34,062 nt of DNA, taken from the NCBI GenBank assembly GCA_049999725.1, contig JBNGIS010010361.1:1-34062 (forward strand), given 5' to 3'. This stretch comes from Haplomitrium mnioides (lineage: Eukaryota; Marchantiophyta; Haplomitriopsida; Calobryales). The notes beneath the pieces are model-generated. The model ran no database searches. It saw nothing but the letters and a program-made list of their open reading frames with translations, and was not told where the DNA came from. The position numbers were made by a program, and so were the translations under genes. This document shows, one piece after another, positions 1 through 10,057 of the stretch. Numbering within the stretch: position 1 is the stretch's first letter; each line of letters begins with the position of its first letter.

Positions 1-1150
1 AGGAGGATTCTTTCAGTCTGTATTTCGTGAGGGGCAGCCAAGGGGGGTCCTGGTGTCGCCTTAGCTTTGGTTTGTGCAGGAGAATCAGTCCCAGAAGCAT
101 TGGGAGCGTACTGCTGGTGGTATAATCTTGTGGAGAAGGGAGAGGAGTGGCCACGTTAGTGCCTGCGCACTGCGTGGAAGATCCAGCCAATTCTCGGGTG
201 GAGTGGATGATCCAGCAGCTGGGAGGGCTGTCTTCCAGAGGTGGAAGTTAAATAAGACCTCTTCAAAGCCTGAGGAAGTAAATTCATGGCTTCTCGCGAG
301 GGAAGTTAAAAAACTATCTGGACAGGGTGTGTGAGTGGGGAGAGAGTGGCAGTGAGATTGATGCTTCTGGTGTTGTTGAGATTGCAGAGGCAGGATTCAT
401 AATTGGAGCTCAGATTCTGAACCATTTTCTGAAGCTTCAAATAGGCAGAGGATTGGGTTGAGAAAGCTGAGGCAGGTTGCAGGGGAGGATTCGGGCTGGC
501 GAAGGAGGAACCAAGGGCTACATTATCTACAATGTTGGTCAGGCTGAAGTGTTGGCAATAATTGTTGTACAAAAGTGGAGGCAGTGATGTTAGGAGCGTT
601 AGGAAGAGGGAATGATAGTTCTGCATGTGCCTAGGAAGGCTAATAAGTAGGGTTCCACGTTTCAGTTGTAATTTCCATTCTGTTGGGGGAATAAAGTGGA
701 TAGCTCTGCTTGGCTGGGTGCTGGAGTAGCTGGCCCTGGTGATAGTTCAGTACTTGGTGGAGTGTTGGGTCTTGGTGGTGTTAGGACGCAGCCTGTAGAA
801 GAAGGCTGCAAGTCTATTACTGTGTAATAAGTGCATACACCCCTGTGTAAAGGAAGTGAAATTGAATATCTGCAGCTGGATTTGCCTCAAGCACAGTGTT
901 GGATGTACCCCAGGATTAATTGATTTGTGGTTGCTCTGTGTGTGGTGGAGAGGAAGTCAGGTCAGTCTTGTGCTTGGTGGGTTTGAGAGTAGTGTGGAAG
1001 TGCAAGGTGAGAGGTTCAGGATTGTTAAGATCTGAATTCGCTAACGAGGGTGCTGGGGCCGTCTCATTAAAGAGCCCGGTTACTCTTTGTCACCCCTTTC
1101 CTCTGAAATAGCATCAGTTGGGTGTTAATAGAGGAGGCAGGGGCGTGACA
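1..1150 (+). repeat. 3' part of a large LTR (family B), left end cut by the window
   Basis: No gene is visible. This stretch aligns by eye with the 5' LTR of the large element near 24 kb and, reverse-complemented, with sequence from 30.69 kb onward. The clearest shared block is about 150-320: 'gtgcctgcgca', then 'ctcgggtggagtg', then 'ctgtcttccagaggtggaag'. The second is the last 100 bases, containing 'ggggccgtctcatt' and ending in GTGACA at 1145-1150. GTGACA fits an LTR 3' terminus. No primer binding site or gag follows, so it is either a solo LTR or the edge of an eroded element. The 5' end lies outside the window. Confidence 0.72.
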
Positions 1151-2189
1151 GATACTATACATCTTTTTTATCGAGTATTTGTTGGTGTAGCAAGATTAGA
1201 TTTTAGATTTGTGCTCTAGGTCATGCAAGGGCATTGTATATGCCTTAAACTTATTGTGTAGTTATGTTGTTGTAGAATGTGATTGACAATAGATGTAAAC
1301 TATAGATTCGAAGCCATCTCAAATCGCAAAGTTTTAGATTATTTATATACCATAAGGAACTTATTTCTTCTAATATGGTATGTGCATCTTGAGACTAAAT
1401 AACCATCAATGAGATTGGAAAATCCTATGTAGATATGTTTATGGTTGTAGTTGTGGAACTCCTAGAAACGGTAGCTATAGATTATAGCACATGTTCTTCA
1501 AATGATAAGATTAACAATAATTATAATTGTTGTTTTTGACAATGTATATGAAGCTTCTATGTCTATAATTTTGTTGAAGTCAATGCTCGTACTGGCAACC
1601 TTTTATGATTGACTTAGGTTTGTTTGATATTTGATCGTAAGAGTATATAGATGAAAATTTTCCATAAGTGCATGTAGTTCTTATTTGATTTTGAGATTAA
1701 GAGTATATGTATGAAAAATATAAGTGATGAAGTTTATGCATATGTAAGGGTATTTGTTTGATTGAATGTGTTTTTCATAAAATATGTATGCTTTATTCAT
1801 TTTTTTGAGCTTAATAGTATTTTTATAAAAACATTGTAAGTCATTAATAGTGACTAAATCTATGCATGTATAGAGATTTACATTTGCTTGAAATTTTTTT
1901 CATAAAATGTGTATATTTTATTCATGTTTTGATGCATTTAGTAGATTTACAATCAAGTGATGAATATTTAAATAATACAAAAATTATTTCTTATAAAACA
2001 ATTATTACAGCATTTTAAAAATACAATCGTCATGTAATATAAACACCTTGTATTTATAAGAAACAAATTTCTTGCAAATAAATTCACAAACGCCAAATTG
2101 ATGTTTTTCAAAACTAAATCTCAAAAATCTGTATTTGTGATTGCCAAATGAAATAAGAACTCAATAGTAGTTCTTGGTTCAAAGTAGTG
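1151..2189. other. AT-rich gene-less spacer
   Basis: No supported reading frame. The base composition drops sharply in GC just after the LTR end at 1150. Short diverged repeats occur, for example a TTTTCATAAAATATGTATG-like string near 1770 and again near 1900, so this is probably eroded repeat DNA. Confidence 0.6.
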
Positions 2190-2710
2190 GTTTCTTTCAT
2201 AACTGTGAATGGATTTCCTCTTGTGGATGTACCACACTACATTTCATTTCTACCTCAATGAATTTTTCACTGTAGATCTACTCAACTACTTTATTGGACA
2301 TATTTAAATTCCATTTCTACGACAATAGATACCATGAGTGTGAATGGATTTTTCCTTTTAGATGTGCCACACTTCTCAATTAGAATGATTTCAATTTCTT
2401 TTCTACTACAACATTCACCATGACTATCAATAGATTCTCTCTTGGGGATTTGCCACACTACTCAATTGGAATGATTTCAATTTCATTTCTATCATAATAA
2501 TTTCCATGATTCTAAATGAAATTTCCCTTGTGACTACTCAATTGGATTGATTTAATTCTAGTTCTACCACACCATACACCATGACTAGGAATGGATTTTT
2601 CCTTGTAGATATGTCATATTATTCGATTGGAATGATCTTAGTTATATTTCTACCACAATATCCACCATGATTGTGAAAGGATTTTTTCTTGTAGATCTAC
2701 CATAAGAAAT
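2190..2710. repeat. Degenerate minisatellite, ~84-bp period, about six copies
   Basis: A recurring unit starts at about 2206, 2338, 2422, 2508, 2584 and 2670. Each copy contains versions of 'gaatggatttttccttgtag', 'gtgccacactactcaattgg', 'aatgatttcaatttcatttc' and 'taccacaatatccaccatga'. Start-to-start distances are mostly 76-86 bases; the first copy is longer (132). Copies differ at many sites, so the array is old. No coding frame runs through it. Confidence 0.8.
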
Positions 2711-3487
2711 CAGGTGAGTCATCAATTACTCAACCGTTCACTCTTGCATTTACCATAAAATAAAGCAAAGTGATCATGTATTCATTGTTTTCCATCAAAA
2801 AATTGGAGATTTATTTTAGCTACAACTTGAACTATAAGAATTGATTTAATAATATATATCAAATAAGCAAGTTTATTTTTATTTAAACCTATTTTTTTCT
2901 TTAATAACTCCTATAAAAATTATGAAGTCTTTTGAAAAAAAAATTTAATGAAGTGCAATTTCTAGATCACCTTACACTTCCATTGCAAGCCTTCAATGTG
3001 AGTGCCTCAATGCGATAGTGTGAAATATTGTGAAAATATAAACAACGAGTGACTCACTCAATATCTCATATAAGCTCAACATTGTGAAGCCCAAAGTGTT
3101 TCATCAACCTCTCTTGAGAATGGTTGCTTTAATCTAACTCTCATAAGCAAGTTGTTGAAAGTGATAAGGAAATTACTTTTCATTAGATAGAGAGTGATTG
3201 CTTGATCATTTTGTCCTCACTATTAATGCCAATAGTGACTAAGCAATCATCTTTGACTATTCATATGCATAGCTTTTTGGACATTAGAAAGTTGTAAGTG
3301 ATCGAGTGGCATTTGAGACAAGTGAAGGTGATTGCTTGGTTACTCACAACCTTCTATTGTCAATGAATATTTGCATTAAAATACTCAAAATGTTTTGGTC
3401 AATCACTCTTTTAGTTAACATTAGTGACAAAATTATCATGAGATTACTATTTCTCCAGCCAAGAGTGATTGTCTGATCACTTTGAAC
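2711..3487. other. AT-rich flank of element A with repeated GTGATTG/CAATCAC motifs
   Basis: No gene. The words AGTGATTG and CAATCACT recur many times, for example 'agagtgattgcttgatcatt' near 3191 and 'aagagtgattgtctgatcac' at 3461-3480. The same motif continues on the far side of element A (from about 8700), showing that the element inserted into a pre-existing degenerate repeat tract. Confidence 0.6.
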
Positions 3488-3492
3488 AGCTT
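3488..3492. repeat. Target site duplication AGCTT, left copy
   Basis: The five bases before the left LTR are AGCTT. The five bases after the right LTR (8676-8680) are identical. Five-base duplications are usual for Ty3/gypsy integrases, so this fixes the element's ends. Confidence 0.92.
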
Positions 3493-3883
3493 TGTAATAG
3501 TACAAGCATAAGGTTGTGCTATTTATAAGAAAATATAAAGGAGTGAAGGAAGTGGTAGAGAGTCACTTTTAGAGTTGAAATAAGATTACTTGCTTTCGAA
3601 GTCACTTTTAGTAGAGAGTCAATTTTAGAATTGAAATTAGAAGTGACTTATAAGTGAAGAAAGAGGGATGACACCCTCTTCTCTTGTATAAATATAAAGA
3701 GAAGGGCTTCTTAGGCTCACTTCTCATTCTAGAGTTCCTCTCAATTTGATTTGGCTCTTTGGTTGCTTGGCTTCGGCTAGCACTCTTGGCTTTGGTTTGC
3801 TTATTGGACTTGAGTTGTGTAACTCTATTAGAGTTATCTTGAAGTGTTGTTTATCTGGAAGTCGATGTTTGAGTTCTTTTACA
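3493..3883 (+). repeat. Element A 5' LTR (391 bp)
   Basis: Begins TGTAATAGTAC and ends TTTTACA. It matches 8291-8675 along its whole length with scattered substitutions and a short indel zone near 3690-3712. A TATA-like run (tataaatataaa) lies around 3689, a plausible element promoter. Directly followed by the primer binding site. Confidence 0.93.
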
Positions 3884-3884
3884 T

Positions 3885-3902
3885 TGGTATCAAAGCCACG
3901 GT
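3885..3902 (+). other. Element A primer binding site (initiator-Met tRNA type)
   Basis: TGGTATCAAAGCCACGGT begins two bases after the LTR's final CA. It differs by one base from the TGGTATCAGAGC start typical of plant Ty3 and Ty1 elements primed by initiator methionine tRNA. Its position right after the LTR supports the call. Confidence 0.9.
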
Positions 3903-3915
3903 TCTTTTTGGTGGA

Positions 3916-4810
3916 ATGGAAAATCAAGAAGAAAGGATGCAAGTGATGCAACAAAAAATTGAACATCTTTCTTGCCTTTTAGAAGTTCAAATGCAAATAA
4001 GGAAGACGACACATTTTTAAGAAGAAGAAAGTCATGTGTGGTTTCTCACACCAAAAGTATATGACGGGAAGATGGTTCCTAGTGCATTTGAGAGTTTCTT
4101 GTTTGATTGCGAACAATATTTTAAGGCTACTAACAGAAGAGAGGATGGTCAAAGAATTCTATTTGCTGCAAGTCAATTAGAGGGAGTGGCAAAAACTTTG
4201 TGGAGATATCAAATTAAGTTAGTTCAACGTGGAATGGTTGCTCCAATTGCTTCTTAGCAAGATTTCAAAGAAACGGTAACTCTAAGATTTAGGGTTCTAA
4301 ATGCTCGAAAGGTGGCAAGAGATCATGTGGTAGAATTGAAGCAACTTAGTGCGGTAAGAAGTTATGTCATGTAACTTGAGAATATCATTATGCAAATTCT
4401 TAATATGGATGAGGAAGAAGCTTTAAATCATTTTGTTTGAGGATTGAAGCCTCACACTAGAATGGAAGTGATAATGAGAGAGCCCTCTCAGCTAGAAGAA
4501 ACAATGCACATGGTTGAACGATATGACTCATTGCTAGCAACTACCAAAGTTAGGCCACACCACAACAAGCTTTACCAAATGTTTGTGTGCCACCAAATGA
4601 GGTTATACCTATGGAGATTGATGTGGCGCAAAGAGTAACACTAACCGATGTGGAGTGTGAGCGCCTACACCAAAGTGAAGGACGTTTTTATTGTCGACAA
4701 CTTGGTCATATGATTGCAAATTGCCTACGTCAACAAAATTGACCACGCGCTCTTGTTCGAGCAACAATTGTTGAAGAAAAAAATCAAGGAAACAACTGAC
4801 CTCAGTAAAG
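3916..4810 (+). pseudogene. Element A gag (broken), with one damaged zinc knuckle
   Basis: Gag would form the capsid of the retrotransposon particle. The frame opens at ATG 3916 and stays in one register to about 4560 with four stops (at 4018, 4255, 4372 and 4438). A retrotransposon Gag domain is recognisable from the stretch around YDGKMVPSAFESFLFDCEQY (from 4057) and the GLKPHTRMEV segment (from 4441). A frame change follows near 4560. A CCHC zinc knuckle lies at 4683-4724, where the first cysteine position is arginine (cgt) while Cys, His and Cys at the other three positions remain. The product cannot be made as a full protein. Confidence 0.82.
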
Positions 4811-4834
4811 GCAGTCGAGCAGTTTAGTAAGAGC

Positions 4835-5296
4835 TTGATTAAATCCAATAGAATGAAAAGTTCGACAAGAACTAGAAGCACATTGTTTCATCTAAACAGT
4901 ATGGTTGAGGAGCATTCTTGTAAAATATTGGTAGATTGTGAAAGTTCTCAAAATTTTATGTTATTACGCTTTGCAAAGAAAATCAAAGCTAAAGCTTTGC
5001 CTATCAAGGGAAGTTTTGTGACTATGGCCGATGGCAAAAAACATGAAATGTTCCACTTACACAAGCCATTTCTTTTAAGGATTGGCAAAAAGTATAAGAA
5101 ATCTATGGATTTTGTTATTGCACCCGTATATTATGAAATTATTTTAGGCTTGCTTTGGCTTGAAGATCGACCCTCTCAAGTTGCTTGGGCGAAACGACAA
5201 ATTCAAGTTTCTTTACAAAGAAAACAATTTCTTTTGGGGCGTCCAACATCGTTGGTGAAGAAGCTCAAATTAGTTCAGTATAATGTTTTGATGTGA
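4835..5296 (+). pseudogene. Element A aspartic protease domain (active site damaged)
   Basis: This 153-codon open stretch carries the retropepsin-like domain that would mature Gag-Pol. The catalytic aspartate is at codon 4934-4936 in the context ILVDCESSQNFM. Family members have Asp-Ser/Thr-Gly there; here the glycine position is glutamate, so the protease is predicted dead. The downstream segment EIILGLLWLE (from about 5135) matches the conserved ILG motif. It is one frame off from the gag before it and the RT after it. Confidence 0.8.
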
Positions 5297-6780
5297 AAGA
5301 GTTGCTTGGCTTTGTTGTATGGATCAAGCCTATTGTGGACTTGAATAAAGAGGGAGGGAAATCTATCTTGACCTCAACGATTGATGATATTTTGAAGGAG
5401 TTTTCAGATGTGTTTTTGGATGATTTGCAAAAAGAGTTACCAGATAATCATGGAATTCTCTTTCTGATTGAGTTGATACCAAGAAGTACTTTGTATAATC
5501 AGCCTATATATAGGTTATCGCCACAATAGTTGGAAGAGCTTTGCAAGACCTTCACGGATCTTCTTGAGAAGGATTTCACTTAGTATAGTACTTCGCCTTG
5601 GGGAGCACTAGTATTCTTTGTACTAAAAAAAGTTGGTGGATTTTGTCTTTGTATTGATAATCGCGGTTTGAACAAGCAAACCATAAAGAATGACTATCCC
5701 TTACCGTGTATTGGTGATTTGTTGGATCAATTGAGTGGTACATGATTCTTTTCCAAACTGGATCTTTGAAGTGGTTATTGGCAAATTCCTGTCAAGCCAA
5801 GTAATGTGCCAAAGATAGCTTTTCACACAAGGAATGGACATTTTGAGTGGAAGGTCCTTACATTTGGTTTCACTAATGCTTCAGCCATACTCATAGATCA
5901 AATGCATCGATATTTTGATGGGTTATTGGATAACTCAGTTTTGGTATTCTTGGATGACATTCTTATCTTTAGCAAAAATGAAGTTGAACATCATAGCCAT
6001 CTCAAAGAAGTTTTGCAAAGATTGCACAATTGGAAGTTTTATTACAAGAGATCCAAGTGTGAATTTTGGAAGCAAGAAGTTACTTAACTAGGGTACAAGG
6101 TGTGTGCAGATAGCATAAAGATGGAAGAAGAGAAAATCAAGGCTGTTACAGAGTAGCCAACACTAAAGAAGGCAAAGGACATTAGAGTCTTCAACGGATT
6201 GGCAAGTTTCTATCAATGATTCATCTATTATTATGCACATATTGGTACACCACTTACAAATTTGCTAAGTAAGGAGGCCAAATTTCAATGGACAGCCAAA
6301 GAGCAAGTGACACTTCAACAACTCAAAGATGCAGTCTCTTCTTGTCATATTCTATAGCCATATGATCCCAATGCACGTTGTATAGTTGATTTTGATGCTT
6401 CTAATTTTTCTATTGGAGTGGTTTTATAGTAAGAGTTTGAGGATAGACTTCATCCAATTGCCTTCATGTCATGCCAATTAAATATGGCAGAGAGAAATTA
6501 CTCTATAAGAGATCGGGAGCAATTGGCAATGGTTTATGTTACATAAGTATGGAGACACTATCTTTTGAGAAGGCATGTGCTCAAGTGCATAGATCACAAG
6601 CCATTGTTACAAGTAATCTATTTGGAAAATATGACAAGTCGTCATCACCGATGGGAGGATCAATTGCAACTCTTTGATATCAAGCTAGAGTACAAACTTG
6701 GAAGGTTCCACACCACTTTTGATGCATTTTCAAGAAGGCTAGATCATCAAGTAAATACAATAGAGGTTGCTAACATTAGT
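5293..6780 (+). pseudogene. Element A reverse transcriptase and RNase H (broken by stops only)
   Basis: One reading register runs through the RT and RNase H without any indel that I can find, interrupted by eleven stops (5527, 5581, 5743, 5767, 6085, 6154, 6217, 6355, 6427, 6430, 6541). RT landmarks are KLDL...SGYWQIP (first catalytic Asp at 5761), LTFGFTNA, and the catalytic box FLDDILIFS with its Asp pair at 5953-5958. RNase H landmarks are VDFDASN (near 6388), the DREQLA block, IDHKPLL (near 6586) and FDAFSRR. The catalytic residues survive but the chain is cut repeatedly. Each stop sits where Gln, Arg or Trp would be expected or is possible. Confidence 0.9.
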
Positions 6781-6909
6781 ATATTACATTTGGATGATGA
6801 GACAACTAGTAGAAGTTATTGCCAGAAGCTACAAGAAGATGTCTTTTTTAGTCTTGTTTGGGCACGATTAGCTGTCAACCATAGTGAGTATCATTCTTTC
6901 TTCATTTGA

Positions 6910-7793
6910 GATGGTATTCTATATCGAGGCTATCAAATATATATTCCACAAGATGATGCGCTTCGAATGGCTCGTTTACAAGAAGCACATGACATTCCTA
7001 TCTCAGAGCATCTTGGAGTAAATAAAACTACGTAGTTGCTTCAGCGCACTTGGTGGTGGCCTAACTTGGCTCAAGATAATCATGGTTTTATTCATTCATG
7101 TGAAAGTTGTCAACAAAACAAAGCTTCAAATAAAAAACCAACGGGACTTCTTTAGCCACTACCAACTCTTATTGCTTGTTGGGAACATGTAAGTTTGGAT
7201 CTTATCACTTCACTTCTAACTATGCCTCATGGGTTTACTGCCATTGTGGTGTTTGTAGACAAGCTCAACAAGCATATTTATTTAGCATCAATAGTGGATA
7301 CAGTTGATGCTTTACAATTGGCACAAATTTACTTTGATATTGTTTTTCGTTATCATGGAATGCCCAAGGTGTTAATATCTGATAGAGATCCACATTTTTC
7401 CAGAAAGTTTTGGCGAGAGTTATTTAAACTTTTAGGCACCAAACTCTCTATGTCTACTGCTTATCATCCTTAAATAGATGGGCAAATGGAGAGCACTAAT
7501 CGCATTGTGGAAGATATGCTTCACTAGTTTATCAATGTTAATCATACGATTGGGATAGTTTCTTACCAACTGTGGAGTTCGCCTACAACAACTCCAAACA
7601 AGCAAGTATTGGGTTTTCTCTTTTCTTTCTTAATTATGGTCAACATTCTCTTGTTTCGGATGGTTTGCTTTCTCCTTTTTCTTCCAATGTTCTAAGTATT
7701 TCTACTTTTTTGTCTAATTTATCTTCTTCGTTGCAAGATGTTTGCAACCATCTTACTATTGCTCAAAATTGTCAAAAAAAAGTATGTCGATAG
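6910..7793 (+). pseudogene. Element A integrase core (catalytic triad preserved, frame broken)
   Basis: The integrase would insert the element's cDNA. The N-terminal zinc-binding region spans about 6980-7125, with His residues in the EAHDIPISEHLG segment and a CESCQQNK Cys pair. The catalytic DD35E triad is intact at codon level: Asp at 7198, Asp at 7381 (context ISDRDPHFS) and Glu at 7489, with 35 residues between the last two. Stops interrupt the frame at 6907, 7033, 7153, 7471 and 7525. After about 7560 the coding register shifts to another frame (7572-7793) before returning. Confidence 0.9.
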
Positions 7794-8277
7794 TTGTCAT
7801 CATGATTGTTGTTATTTTTTAGGTGACCAAGTTATGTTATCTACTTACAATCCTCCATTTTCTTTAGATACTCAAGTCCATAAGTTATCTCCTGCTTGGG
7901 TTGGTCTTTTCTCTATTTTCGAGGTTTTTTCTCCCGTTGCTTTTAAACTTGACCTTCCTCTTTATATGAAGATTCATCATGTGTTTCATGTATCTAAACT
8001 TAAACCTTTTGTTTCTAGTCCATCTTCCTTTCCAAATCATATTCAACTTCCTTCTATGGCTATTGTTATTGATGATCATGAAGAATTTGAAGTGGATCGC
8101 ATCTTGGCAAAAAGAGTTTTCAAGCGAGAGCGACATCCACAAGTTTAATGTAAGGTTTTGTGGAAAGGCTATCCACTTTATGATGCTACTTGGGAACCTT
8201 CTTCAAATCTTGATAATGCTTAAAAGGCTATTCAAATATTTGAAAGTTGCGGCAATGACAAGGAAGTAATTGATTAG
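7738..8277 (+). pseudogene. Element A integrase C-terminus with GPY/F-like module and chromodomain
   Basis: The GPY/F-type module is visible as KLSPAWVGLFSIFEVF followed by HHVFHVSKLKPF (about 7885-8010). A chromodomain follows at about 8083-8250: EEFEVDRIL, a stop at 8146, then VLWKGYPLYDATWEP and SNLDNA, a second stop, then KAIQIFE. Chromodomains on plant Ty3 integrases steer insertion toward particular chromatin marks (family knowledge). The natural pol stop is TAG at 8275-8277, thirteen bases before the right LTR. The two internal stops fit single C-to-T changes at Gln codons. Confidence 0.88.
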
Positions 8278-8290
8278 AAGATGGGGATTA
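8276..8290 (+). other. Element A polypurine tract
   Basis: AGAAGATGGGGATTA directly precedes the right LTR. The purine run is the expected primer for plus-strand DNA synthesis. It overlaps the pol stop codon, so pol reaches essentially to the 3' LTR. Confidence 0.78.
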
Positions 8291-8675
8291 TGTAATAGTA
8301 CAAGCATAAGATTGTGCTATTTAAAAGAAAATAGAGAAGAGTGAAAGAAGTGGTAGAGAGTCACTTTTAGAGTTGAGATAAGATTACTTGCCTTCGAAGT
8401 CACTTTTAGTAGAGAGTCACTTTTAGGGTTGAAATTAGAAGTGACTTGTAAGTGAAGAAAGAGAGATGACACCCTCTTCTCTTGTAAAAATAGAAGTTCT
8501 TTCTAGCCCTACTTCTCATTCTGGAGTTCCTCCTAATTCGGTTTGGCTCTTTGGTTGTTTGGCTTTGGCTAGCACTCTTGGCTTTGGTTTGCTTATTGGG
8601 CTTGAGTTGTGCAACTCTATTAGAGTTATCTTGAAGTGTTGCAAAATTAGAAGTCGGTCTTTGAGTTATTCTACA
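8291..8675 (+). repeat. Element A 3' LTR (385 bp)
   Basis: Starts TGTAATAGTAC and ends TTCTACA, matching the 5' LTR. Differences are mainly A/G and C/T, plus a small indel zone near 8493-8512. Confidence 0.93.
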
Positions 8676-8680
8676 AGCTT
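8676..8680. repeat. Target site duplication AGCTT, right copy
   Basis: Identical to 3488-3492 and placed exactly at the end of the right LTR. Confidence 0.92.
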
Positions 8681-9360
8681 GCTCTCTAGAATTTTAGTCA
8701 AGAGTGATTGTGTAATCACTTTAGACAATTTTCTCCCAAGAACCTTGGTTGAGAGTGATTAGCATGTGAGCACTGCATCAACCATTTGGATGTGTCATTG
8801 TTGAGAGAGATCAAGCAATCATTTGGTTGGTCATGTTGGCATATTTTGAGTGATTAGTAAATCTTATTTTGTTGCAAGGAAGGGATATACCTACCTTCAA
8901 CTTCTCAAGAGTGATTGTCAAATTTATATTTTGAACGGAAGGTCAATCAACAAGTTTAGTAATTAGTAGGATTGCTAGATAATCTCCTACTCTTGAAACT
9001 TGAAAATATTAAGAAAACAAAAGAACTTTCATGATACTGCAAATATGATGTTTCAAGAAGCTTATTCAATAATCTTAGAGCTTAAGAAATAGGCAATACA
9101 AAGTTGTTGAGAGCCCGAGACTCTACAAAATGTACACGTATAAGAGGTCTCTCTTAGGAAATGCAAAGGTAAAAATGAGACCTACTAAACTTTTAAATAG
9201 TTTTCTAAATTTTTATTGTTTTGGTTTGATCAATCTTCAACAAAGTGAAGCTTCACGACTTCATGTACAATAGCCTATAGTTCTAAATGCATATAGAGAG
9301 AATGATTTGAATGGTCAATAAGCAAACGACAAATAAAAAAAAAGTAGATCATCGTGCAAC
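8681..9360. other. AT-rich gene-less flank right of element A
   Basis: Continues the GTGATTG/CAATCAC-type degenerate repeats seen left of the element, for example 'agagtgattgtgtaatcact' at 8701-8720. No coding sequence is supported. Confidence 0.55.
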
Positions 9361-9369
9361 ATATAGATA

Positions 9370-9595
9370 CACGTGACAACTAGCTAACCAAAGAACAAAG
9401 CTACTTCCGTACGAGTTTGATGACACTATACTTTACACGAGAATGACAAGTGTGTAGGAAGGAAGCGTAACATAGCAAGCATAGCATTGTTGTTGCTGCT
9501 ATAATATTACTTCCCGTGTCTTTGTTACCAACAAACAAACGACAAGTCTTAGAGACAAAATAACATTGCAAGATTTGGGTATAGTATTCCACGTG
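9370..9595. promoter_or_regulatory. Two G-box (CACGTGAC) motifs upstream of the first GLOX gene
   Basis: CACGTG followed by AC occurs at 9370-9375 and 9590-9595. G-boxes are bound by plant bZIP and bHLH factors. They lie about 1.2-1.4 kb before the GLOX start, and the hexamer is common by chance, so a function is only possible. A TATAAA at 9637-9642 follows the second one, but no transcript is evident there. Confidence 0.25.
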
Positions 9596-9700
9596 ACTTG
9601 CAAGAGGCTGGGAATTGTTGGTATGCTATGCTATGCTATAAACTATGTAGAATGTGATTGGGTCCTTTGATGTCACCAAGGGAAACAATATGCTGTTTAT

Positions 9701-9763
9701 AGTCTTAGTCTTAGTCTACTACTACAGTATACAACACTACACAACACTACTACTACACTACAG
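9701..9763. repeat. Low-complexity tract (AGTCTT and ACTAC runs)
   Basis: Three tandem AGTCTT-like units are followed by repeated ACTAC and CAACACTAC words. It is simple-sequence DNA without coding potential, located about 1 kb upstream of the first GLOX gene. Confidence 0.6.
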
Positions 9764-10057
9764 GACAGAGAGTGTAGGAGGAACACTTTGTGAAGGCTAG
9801 TCTAGGAGGATGCAGAAAAGATGAAACAAAACTTTTACAAAGCAAGCATGCAGCAGCTCAGCTGGACTTGTCCTCTTCTTTTTGACTTGAGTGGAGTGAT
9901 ATGATGGAGAAGATTTACCTCCAGAAACAACCATAGATCTTGACGACAGTCGTGATCAAATCAGTTTTTGTACCCTGTCTCCGCTTTTGGGGATGCGAGG
10001 CTTCTAGAGCAAAACAGAGGAAATACCCAGTGGCTTGCTTGGCTGTTCTGAGGTACT

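Larger units (their letters stand above)
3493..8675 (+). mobile_element. Element A: full-length decayed Ty3/gypsy chromovirus
   Basis: This is a 5183-bp LTR retrotransposon with all structural landmarks: LTRs at 3493-3883 and 8291-8675, TG...CA ends, a 5-bp target duplication AGCTT, an initiator-Met-type primer binding site after the left LTR, and a purine-rich tract before the right LTR. The domain order is gag, protease, reverse transcriptase, RNase H, integrase, chromodomain, which is the chromovirus order. Its size and short LTRs recall the Reina lineage, but I cannot place it without a tree. Many in-frame stops make it non-autonomous. The LTRs are roughly 90% identical by eye, mostly differing by transitions, so the insertion is old. 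Confidence 0.93.

Noticed and set aside
74-334. An 86-codon frame near the left edge as a gene, since a similar peptide appears at 24237
   Set aside because: The similarity is explained by the shared LTR DNA, and the inverted copy at 31.4-31.6 kb does not preserve the frame.
2190-2710. A CRISPR-like array (also considered at 20280-20590)
   Set aside because: Units are diverged along their whole length with no constant repeat and unique spacers, and the setting is a plant nuclear genome.
5293-8277. Internal TAA, TAG and TGA codons resembling sites corrected by U-to-C RNA editing in fern and hornwort organelles, or a recoded genetic code
   Set aside because: This is nuclear retrotransposon sequence, where such editing is not known. 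Other damage (protease Gly lost, frame changes) shows plain decay, and the GLOX genes use standard codons and single natural stops.
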